NCBI GenBank assembly: GCA_946615495.1
Contig: CAMOHY010000050.1
Span: 1 to 11,249 of the forward strand
Reading direction: 5' to 3'
Length of the DNA stretch: 11,249 nt
DNA from: an uncultured Clostridia bacterium
GTDB lineage: Bacteria; Bacillota; Clostridia; Christensenellales; Aristaeellaceae
Below are positions 6,680 to 11,249 of the stretch, piece after piece. The notes beneath the pieces are model-generated. The model ran no database searches, was not told where the DNA came from, and was given only the letters and a program-made list of their open reading frames with translations. The position numbers and the translations under genes were made by a program. How positions within the stretch are numbered: position 1 is the stretch's first letter; the number at the start of each line of letters is the position of its first letter.

Positions 6680-6706
6680 TTATTTTTTTGATTCAGTTTT
6701 AAAAGC

Positions 6707-7738
6707 TTATTCCATGTTCATTTCCACATGGTCCAGATACATTTTCACGATCTCGGCCTTGTGCTCGGCAACGAAGGAGGTGGAATAGGTTTCAAACTGC
6801 TTGATTTCGCTGTCGGGGATCATTTTTTCATTCACGGGAATGCCGGCGCGCAGAGGACGCAGGTTCAGGGCGGCGGCCACGGCGGCCTGGCTTTCTTCGC
6901 TCAGCACGAAATCAACGAATTTCTTAGCGGCGTCCATATGGGGCGCGCCCTTGATGATCTGCACGGATTCTCCGGGGTATACGGTGCCTTCCACAGCGTA
7001 AATCACCTTCACGGGCTTTTCACCCTGGGCCTGCAATTCCACGCAGGGGTCCTCATAGCTCAGGCCCACCGCGTATTCGCCGTTGGCCACGCCGTTGTAC
7101 ACCTGGGAGGAGGAGTTGGCGGCGATGTCGCCCTTGATCTTCAGGAAAGCGTCGATATAATCCCAGGCTTCCTTGCTCATGGGGTCGCCGTTGCCCATGC
7201 CGTACAGCATACCGATGAGGCACTGGAAGGCGGAGGAGGAGTTGGCCGGGTCGGCGGAAATGATTTTGCCCTTCAGTTCGGGCTGGAGCAGATCGGCATA
7301 GCCGTTTACTTCAATGCCCAATTGAGAAAGCACTTCCGTGTTCACGATCATCACGTTGGGCTCGGCGTAAGCGTTGTTGAAGCAGTTGGTGCCGTCGTTC
7401 TGGAACTGGGGATACAGCGCGTCGTTTTCCGTGGAAACGTACACTTCAAACAGATCGCGGTTGGCAGCCAGCATGGTTTCGTCGGCGGCCCAGTGAATAT
7501 CCACGGTGACGTTGCCGGTTTCCACTTCGCTCTTTACGCGCTGAAGCACTTCGCCGGAGGAACCGGTAATCATTTCCACCTTGATGCCGGTCTTGGCTTC
7601 AAAAGCGGGAATGACGATATTGTTCAATCTTTCGTTGCGGGCGCTGTAGATGACCAGCACGTCATCCTCCGCCAGGGCAGCGCCACAAAGGCCCAGCAGC
7701 AAGCACAGCGCAAGAAGGCACACAAATAATTTCTTCAT
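6707..7738 (-). CDS. extracellular substrate-binding protein of the ABC importer (AfuA/FbpA-like)
   Basis: This 343-residue protein begins with a signal peptide (KK, long hydrophobic core, cleavage after ALA at 21-23). The mature part opens with VLVIYSARNERLNN, then a PAFEAKTGIKV segment and a GSSGEVLQRVKSE segment, as in cluster D-type periplasmic binding proteins annotated for iron(III). Later parts (GYADLLQPELKGKI, ADPANSSSAFQ, YNGVANGEYAVGLSYED) match my memory of AfuA-like proteins. The adjacent Tyr-Tyr pair that binds iron in classical FbpA is not evident. It captures the substrate and hands it to the permease. Cys18 does not sit in a proper lipobox (LGL precedes it), so lipid anchoring is doubtful. 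It is the first operon gene, with AAAGGTGG nine bases before the ATG. The ligand is unproven: ferric iron, sugar phosphate or phosphonate. Confidence 0.9.
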   Translation of the reverse strand: MKKLFVCLLALCLLLGLCGAALAEDDVLVIYSARNERLNNIVIPAFEAKTGIKVEMITGSSGEVLQRVKSEVETGNVTVDIHWAADETMLAANRDLFEVYVSTENDALYPQFQNDGTNCFNNAYAEPNVMIVNTEVLSQLGIEVNGYADLLQPELKGKIISADPANSSSAFQCLIGMLYGMGNGDPMSKEAWDYIDAFLKIKGDIAANSSSQVYNGVANGEYAVGLSYEDPCVELQAQGEKPVKVIYAVEGTVYPGESVQIIKGAPHMDAAKKFVDFVLSEESQAAVAAALNLRPLRAGIPVNEKMIPDSEIKQFETYSTSFVAEHKAEIVKMYLDHVEMNME

Positions 7739-7784
7739 GGTATAAAACCACCTTTCTATTTTTTTCGGGAATCTCCCTCCCGTC

Positions 7785-7801
7785 TTGTATACAGTTTACA
7801 A
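7785..7801. promoter_or_regulatory. 17-bp palindromic operator candidate over the importer promoter
   Basis: TTGTATACAGTTTACAA pairs in seven of eight symmetric positions around a central A. Its left part contains the perfect palindrome TGTATACA, similar to cores of GntR-family operators. It covers the -10 box and the expected start site, the classic position for a repressor. The regulator is not encoded in the window. Confidence 0.5.
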
Positions 7802-7821
7802 CATATTGCTGGAAAAGTCAA
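7793..7821 (-). promoter_or_regulatory. promoter of the ABC importer operon
   Basis: On the - strand, TTGACT (7821-7816), a 17-base spacer and TAAACT (7798-7793) form a plausible vegetative promoter. The start would be near 7786, giving a leader of about 48 bases to the binding-protein ATG. Confidence 0.65.
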
Positions 7822-7861
7822 TTCATTTTTTGGCTGAAACGGGCAATATTTTTACGTTTTA

Positions 7862-7905
7862 GACAAAAAGTAAGGCGGCGCGAGGGGTGAATGACCCGCG
7901 CCGCC
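7862..7905 (-). terminator. terminator after the two small genes
   Basis: On the - strand, 7905-7897 pairs with 7882-7874 in a nine-bp all-GC stem with a 14-base loop. A T-rich tail with five T at 7869-7865 follows. It closes the small-gene unit before the divergently spaced importer promoter. Confidence 0.85.
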
Positions 7906-7913
7906 GGGATGGT

Positions 7914-8003
7914 TTATTTTCCCGCCTTCTTTTCCCTGGCAAACAGCCGGAGCAGCCCCCGCAGTCCCCGCGGAGCGCGAACGCAAATGACGCGCATGGC
8001 CAT
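7914..8003 (-). CDS. 29-residue basic micro-protein
   Basis: An ATG at 8003 lies nine bases after a full AGGAGG (8018-8013). It opens a 30-codon frame ending in TAA at 7916-7914, directly before a strong terminator. The peptide begins MAMRVICVRAPRGLRG, continues with LLRLFAR, and ends Lys-rich (EKKAGK). It has about ten basic residues and one Cys, and could form an amphipathic helix. The ribosome binding site overlaps the stop of the 64-residue gene upstream, so translation is probably coupled. I do not recognise a family. The ideal binding site, tight packing and position before a terminator make a real gene likely, though no homologue could be checked. A role with the neighbouring membrane protein is only a guess. 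Confidence 0.7.
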   Translation of the reverse strand: MAMRVICVRAPRGLRGLLRLFAREKKAGK

Positions 8004-8016
8004 AATCTGTTTCCTC

Positions 8017-8211
8017 CTATTTCCGAATCAGCAAAACGCCCAGCAAAATCAGCGCCGCGCCGATGATGGCCAGCCAGGCCCAGCCCGGCACGCAAAGCAG
8101 AATCAGCAGCGCGCCCACGCCGATGAGCACATAGCCCGCAACGCGCAGGAGGATGCTTTTGCCGCTGGGATAGCATTGCACGCGCACTTCATCTTCCTGC
8201 CGCCATGGCAT
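8017..8211 (-). CDS. 64-residue two-helix membrane protein
   Basis: The only in-frame ATG is at 8211, nine bases after GGGAGG. The product starts with a hydrophilic, acidic-then-basic head (MPWRQEDEVRVQCYPSGKS). Two hydrophobic segments follow (about 20-40 and 43-61), joined by PGWAW, and the protein ends in RK. It is thus a small integral membrane hairpin protein. I recall similar uncharacterised proteins in clostridia but cannot name a family. It lies 51 bases after the PHP gene on the same strand and 13 bases before the 29-residue gene. A hairpin at 8221-8247 covers its ribosome binding site and ends in six T directly before the ATG, so its expression may be controlled by attenuation or masking. 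Function is unknown. Confidence 0.85.
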   Translation of the reverse strand: MPWRQEDEVRVQCYPSGKSILLRVAGYVLIGVGALLILLCVPGWAWLAIIGAALILLGVLLIRK

Positions 8212-8247
8212 AAAAAACCACCTCCCACCCCATTGTATGGCGGGAGG
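8212..8247 (-). promoter_or_regulatory. hairpin masking the ribosome binding site, with T-run (possible terminator/attenuator)
   Basis: On the - strand, 8247-8239 pairs with 8229-8221 (nine pairs, one wobble) with a nine-base loop. The 3' arm contains the GGGAGG of the 64-residue gene. TGG and six T (8217-8212) follow, ending exactly at its ATG. The element has the shape of an intrinsic terminator for the DRTGG-PHP transcript and would also hide the downstream start. Confidence 0.65.
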
Positions 8248-8262
8248 CGGCGGCTTATGCTT

Positions 8263-8970
8263 TTATGCGTTCTGCTGGCTGCGCATCCAATTAAGCAGGG
8301 CGGCTACGCTTTTTTCCGGCAGGCGCAGGGAAAATTCGGGCTCTTGAATATCGCCCAGGTAATGGGCGTCGGAGGAGTGGAGCACATGCTTGTTTTCCAA
8401 GGGTTCCAGAGGGCAGGGGAGATGCCGCCACACCTCCACCGTGGTAAAGGCGGGGGCGGAGGGCATAAAGCCCAGGTTGACGAGCAGGCCGTTATTGCCC
8501 CGGTTGATGTGGGCGGGCACGGGCACGCCGCCAACCTGGCGAACGCGGGCGGCGCACTCCTCCAAGGGCAGGTCCGTGGCCCCGATAAGCAGGGCGTCCT
8601 CCTGGCCGATCACCTGGTCGTCCTCATCCATCACCAATTGTTCGCCAAAGAAGGCAGGCTTGTTTTTCTTGGGGGGCAAATGCTCCTTCAGCATGGCGCC
8701 AAAATCCACCGCCGTTTCCACGTCGGGGAAATAGCCCAGCATATGCACCTCTTCTTTGGTGGTGATTTCGATGGCGGGCACCAGCAAAAGCCCGTAGGCG
8801 TCGGCGATCTTTTGGGCGGCGGGCAGGTTGCGGGCGGCGTTATGGTCCGAAATGGCCACAATGTCCAGCCCCTTTACCGCCGCCATGCCCAGGATGTTGC
8901 CGGGGGTCATATCGTTGTCCCCGCAGGGGGAAAGGCAGGAATGGATGTGCAGATCGGCAAAAAAATTCAT
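8263..8970 (-). CDS. PHP-domain metal-dependent phosphoesterase
   Basis: This 235-residue cytoplasmic protein has the metal-binding set of the PHP family: DLHIHS (6-11, His8 and His10), SDHN (41-44), EIT (Glu68), His76, AHINR (His154) and SSDAH (Asp201, His203). These residues normally hold two or three metal ions and hydrolyse phosphoester bonds. The substrate cannot be told from the sequence; members act on histidinol phosphate, nucleotides or DNA ends. The length is that of short stand-alone PHP proteins (TrpH-like). Its ATG is one base after the stop of the DRTGG gene, with GGCGGAG just upstream, so the two are co-translated. PHP and DRTGG genes are known to me as neighbours in clostridial and thermotogal genomes, often near hydrogenase-related genes, which are not seen here. 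Metal sites look complete, so it should be active. Confidence 0.93.
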   Translation of the reverse strand: MNFFADLHIHSCLSPCGDNDMTPGNILGMAAVKGLDIVAISDHNAARNLPAAQKIADAYGLLLVPAIEITTKEEVHMLGYFPDVETAVDFGAMLKEHLPPKKNKPAFFGEQLVMDEDDQVIGQEDALLIGATDLPLEECAARVRQVGGVPVPAHINRGNNGLLVNLGFMPSAPAFTTVEVWRHLPCPLEPLENKHVLHSSDAHYLGDIQEPEFSLRLPEKSVAALLNWMRSQQNA

Positions 8971-8971
8971 T

Positions 8972-9319
8972 TTACTCCGCCTTTTCAGGCACGCCTTTTT
9001 CCATCATCCGGCCGCAGATGGCGTAAGCGGACAGGGGACTTTTTAGCACGCACAGGCCCTCTTCCTCGGCCTTTTTCAGAATTTCGGCGGGCATATCAAT
9101 GCTTTCCGGCAGGATGACGCAGGCCATTTCCGCCAGGGCGGCCACGGCCACCACGTTCATATGGGTCTGCACCGTCACCCAAGCCATGCCTTCGCAGCCG
9201 TGGGCCATTACCCAGGAGAGCAAATCGCAGGTGTAGCCGCAGGACACCTCCCGGTCCTCAGAAACGCCGGGGGTCATATTTTGCGCTTCGATGAGCAAAG
9301 CCAATTCGGATACTTTCAA
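8972..9319 (-). CDS. DRTGG-domain protein
   Basis: This 115-residue protein starts at TTG 9319, eight bases after AGGAGG. The ATG at 9409 is excluded because it lies at the -35 box of the promoter. The chain is one DRTGG domain: KVSELALLIEAQ, EDREVSCGYTCDLLSWVM, then a hydrophobic WVTVQTHMNVVAVAAL core and a KAEEEGLCVLKSPLSAYAICGRM end. The family is named for a conserved motif and also occurs as the middle domain of some phosphotransacetylases and in CBS-domain proteins. Stand-alone forms have no established reaction and are thought to sense a ligand. The motif itself is degenerate here (EDREVSCGY), as is usual in stand-alone members. It is the first gene of a two-gene operon with the PHP phosphoesterase (one-base gap), which suggests a joint task, possibly control of that enzyme. 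Confidence 0.9.
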   Translation of the reverse strand: MKVSELALLIEAQNMTPGVSEDREVSCGYTCDLLSWVMAHGCEGMAWVTVQTHMNVVAVAALAEMACVILPESIDMPAEILKKAEEEGLCVLKSPLSAYAICGRMMEKGVPEKAE

Positions 9320-9327
9320 TGGTTTCT

Positions 9328-9333
9328 CCTCCT
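9328..9333 (-). promoter_or_regulatory. ribosome binding site that sets a TTG start for the DRTGG gene
   Basis: A perfect AGGAGG stands eight bases before TTG 9319. No ATG or GTG is in frame between it and the start of the conserved domain. Confidence 0.85.
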
Positions 9334-9380
9334 TTGAAGGGTACTTTCGGTTTTCAGGATAAACGGTTTTATACCTTTCT

Positions 9381-9409
9381 ATTATATCGGAACAACAGAA
9401 AAATGACAA
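9381..9409 (-). promoter_or_regulatory. promoter of the DRTGG-PHP operon
   Basis: On the - strand, TTGTCA (9409-9404), a 17-base spacer and a perfect TATAAT (9386-9381) form a near-consensus vegetative promoter. Transcription should start near 9374, leaving a leader of about 55 bases. Confidence 0.85.
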
Positions 9410-9422
9410 GTGATGGCGGCAT

Positions 9423-9457
9423 AAAAATATGGGCCGCGCAGCTTCACGCGGCCCATA
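9423..9457 (-). terminator. intrinsic terminator of clpC
   Basis: On the - strand, 9457-9447 pairs perfectly with 9438-9428 (11 bp) around an eight-base loop and is followed by five T (9427-9423). It lies eight bases after the clpC stop. Confidence 0.95.
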
Positions 9458-9465
9458 GAGGATAA

Positions 9466-11249
9466 TTATACTTGCTCGAAGGCGATGTTTTCGCCGTCCA
9501 TGCTCATGCGCACTTCTCCGCCCAAATGGATTTCTCCGGCGATGAGCTTTTCGCTCAGCGCGTCCTCAATGGTGCGCTGGATGACCCTGCGAAGCGGACG
9601 GGCGCCGAATTGGGGATCGAACCCCGCCTTGGCCAGGTGCGTGACCACGGCTTCGTCGTAGGTCAGGGAAATGTCCCGCTCCTTCAGGCGCTTGGCCACC
9701 TGAGACAGCATCAGGGAGGCGATTTGCTCAATGTCCTTCTGCTCCAGCTTGTGGAACACAATGATCTCGTCCACCCGGTTCAAAAATTCGGGCCGGAACA
9801 CGTTCTTGATGTCGGTGAGCACCCGCTCCCGCATGCGCTCGTAATCCATGGCGTCGGCCACGCCCGCCCCAAAGCCCATGCTGCTGCGCTGGGCGGATTG
9901 GGCGCCCGCGTTGCTGGTCATTACGATGACGCAGTTTTTGAAGCTGACCACCCGGCCCATATTGTCCGTCAGGCGGCCATCCTCCAGAATTTGCAGCAGC
10001 ATATTGAACACATCGGGGTGCGCCTTCTCGATTTCGTCAAACAGCACCACGGAATAAGGCTTGCGGCGCACGGCTTCGGTGAGCTGGCCGCCCTCCTCAT
10101 AGCCCACGTAGCCGGGAGGAGAACCCACCATGCGGCTCACCGTGTGCTTTTCCATGTATTCGCTCATATCCAGCCGGATCAGCGCGTTTTCATCGCCGAA
10201 CATGGCTTCGCCCAAGGCCCGGCACAATTCCGTTTTGCCAACGCCGGTGGGGCCCAGGAAAATGAAGCTGCCGATGGGGCGCTTGGGGTCCTTCAGGCCC
10301 GCTCTGGCCCGGCGGATGGCCCGGCTGACGGCGGACACAGCCTCCTCCTGCCCTACGACCCGCTGATGGAGCAATTCCTCCAAATGCAGCAGGCGGGCGG
10401 ATTCTTCTTCCGTCATTTTTTTCACCGGGATGCCCGTCCAACCGGCCACCACCTGGGCAATTTCCTCTTCGCCCACGGTGTCCTTGGCGGCGGATTTCTG
10501 CTTTTCCCATTCCGCGCGTTTTTCGTCTATTTCGGCGCGCAGGGCGTGTTCCTGGTCCCGCAGCTGGGCGGCCTTTTCGTAATCCTGCTTGTCGATGGCT
10601 TCCCGCTTTTCCCGCAGCACGCCTTCCAGCTTCTTTTCCTGAGCCTTCACGTCCGGCGGCGCGGTGAAGGCCTGTATGCGCACGCGGGAAGCGGCCTCGT
10701 CCATCAGGTCGATGGCCTTATCGGGCTGGAAGCGGTCGGCAATGTAGCGGTTGGAAAGCTTGACCGCCGCTTCCAGGGCTTCATCGGTGATGCGCACCTT
10801 ATGGTGGGCTTCATACCGGTCCCGCAGGCCCTTCATGATGGCGATGGTTTCCTCTTCGCTGGGCTCGTTGACGGTAACGGGCTGGAAGCGCCGGGCCAGG
10901 GCCGCGTCCTTTTCGATGTTTTTGCGGTATTCATCCAGCGTGGTAGCGCCAATGCACTGCAATTCGCCCCGGGCCAGGGCGGGCTTTAGGATGTTGGCCG
11001 CGTCCATGCTGCCCTCCGCCTTGCCCGCGCCGATGATATTTTGCAGCTCGTCAATGAAAAGAATCACGTCGCCCCGCTTTTTAACCTCGTCCAAGGTGTT
11101 TTTCAGGCGTTCTTCAAATTCGCCCCGGTATTTGCTGCCCGCCACCATGGCGCCCATGTCCAGGGAAATGATTTTTTTGTCCGTCAGGGTTTCGGGCACG
11201 CTGCCCTGGTTGATGCGCTGGGCCAGGCCCTCCGCCACGGCGGATTTGC
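9466..11249 (-). CDS. clpC: ClpC, AAA+ unfoldase of the Clp protease (N-terminal part outside window)
   Basis: The last 593 residues are present; the frame runs off the right edge inside Walker A of the first ATPase domain (only KSAVAEGLA remains). First domain: Walker B VILFIDEL. A middle region follows with a UVR motif (REAIDKQDYEKAAQLRDQE, around 10530-10610), which marks ClpC rather than ClpA or ClpB. Second domain: Walker A GPTGVGKTE, DMSEYMEKH, the pore loop GYVGYEEGG, Walker B VVLFDEIEKAHPD, sensor TSNAGA, then FRPEFLNRVDE and GARPLRRVIQ. MGF in RSSMGFGAG sits where ClpC proteins carry the VGF-type loop that docks on ClpP, so it should feed substrates to ClpP. One oddity is DELQ in the first Walker B where DELH is usual. 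CtsR/McsA/McsB-type neighbours could only lie upstream, outside the window. It has its own terminator. Confidence 0.96.
   Translation of the reverse strand, partial: KSAVAEGLAQRINQGSVPETLTDKKIISLDMGAMVAGSKYRGEFEERLKNTLDEVKKRGDVILFIDELQNIIGAGKAEGSMDAANILKPALARGELQCIGATTLDEYRKNIEKDAALARRFQPVTVNEPSEEETIAIMKGLRDRYEAHHKVRITDEALEAAVKLSNRYIADRFQPDKAIDLMDEAASRVRIQAFTAPPDVKAQEKKLEGVLREKREAIDKQDYEKAAQLRDQEHALRAEIDEKRAEWEKQKSAAKDTVGEEEIAQVVAGWTGIPVKKMTEEESARLLHLEELLHQRVVGQEEAVSAVSRAIRRARAGLKDPKRPIGSFIFLGPTGVGKTELCRALGEAMFGDENALIRLDMSEYMEKHTVSRMVGSPPGYVGYEEGGQLTEAVRRKPYSVVLFDEIEKAHPDVFNMLLQILEDGRLTDNMGRVVSFKNCVIVMTSNAGAQSAQRSSMGFGAGVADAMDYERMRERVLTDIKNVFRPEFLNRVDEIIVFHKLEQKDIEQIASLMLSQVAKRLKERDISLTYDEAVVTHLAKAGFDPQFGARPLRRVIQRTIEDALSEKLIAGEIHLGGEVRMSMDGENIAFEQV

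Noticed and set aside
6728..7729. Open frame of 333 codons on the + strand opposite the binding protein
   Set aside because: Shadow of the binding-protein gene; low-complexity Gly/His/Val content without motifs.
7739..7860. Fur box at the importer promoter
   Set aside because: No GATAAT-type triplet array was found; the only palindrome has a TGTATACA core.
7891..9117. Open frame of 408 codons on the + strand
   Set aside because: It runs antisense across a terminator, two small genes and the PHP gene, and has no recognisable domain.
9320..9409. Upstream extension of the DRTGG protein to ATG 9409
   Set aside because: That ATG lies in the -35 box of the promoter, so it would not be on the transcript. 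The extra residues do not belong to the domain.
9472..10989. Open frame of 505 codons on the + strand opposite clpC
   Set aside because: Shadow of clpC; His/Gly/Ala-rich with no family motif and no ribosome binding site.

Overview
The window looks like a chromosomal segment of a Bacillota bacterium of clostridial type. The signs are strong AGGAGG-type ribosome binding sites, TTGACA/TATAAT promoters with 17-base spacers, a ClpC with a UVR motif, a DRTGG/PHP gene pair, and secreted proteins carrying the Cys-rich 'PATCTxxG…CxxCG…ALGH' repeats common in extracellular proteins of gut anaerobes. The base composition is moderately GC-rich. No finer placement can be supported from the sequence alone.

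Left part (1-3780, + strand): four secreted proteins in the order A1-B1-A2-B2. The A proteins are small single-domain beta proteins; A1 is cut by the left edge. The B proteins have a signal peptide, N-terminal beta repeats around a 'VDG…GTHT' core, a low-complexity linker, Cys-rich repeats, and a conserved C-terminal domain with an ISxxWFSTN signature. This appears to be a tandem duplication of a two-gene unit with no assigned function, and it is the most interesting part of the window. The B1 leader contains a long imperfect stem-loop. B2 has its own promoter, and a terminator separates it from A2. A bidirectional terminator (3812-3847) ends this block and the operon converging on it.

Middle (3874-7821, - strand): a three-gene ABC importer operon transcribed leftward: substrate-binding protein, ATPase with TOBE domain, then a fused two-domain permease. 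It belongs to the Fbp/Afu family usually annotated as iron(III) transport, but the binding protein looks closer to AfuA, which has been shown to bind sugar phosphates. A 17-bp palindrome with a GntR-like core overlaps the promoter, and no Fur box was seen. A perfect 13-bp hairpin lies between the binding protein and ATPase genes.

Right part (7862-11249, - strand): two tiny genes (a 64-aa two-helix membrane protein and a 29-aa basic peptide, probably coupled in translation) lie downstream of a DRTGG-domain/PHP-phosphoesterase gene pair. That pair has a near-consensus promoter and a TTG start. At the right edge is the 3' part of clpC, closed by a strong terminator. No tRNA, rRNA, insertion sequence or CRISPR array was seen. 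There is no gene-free stretch over 300 bases.
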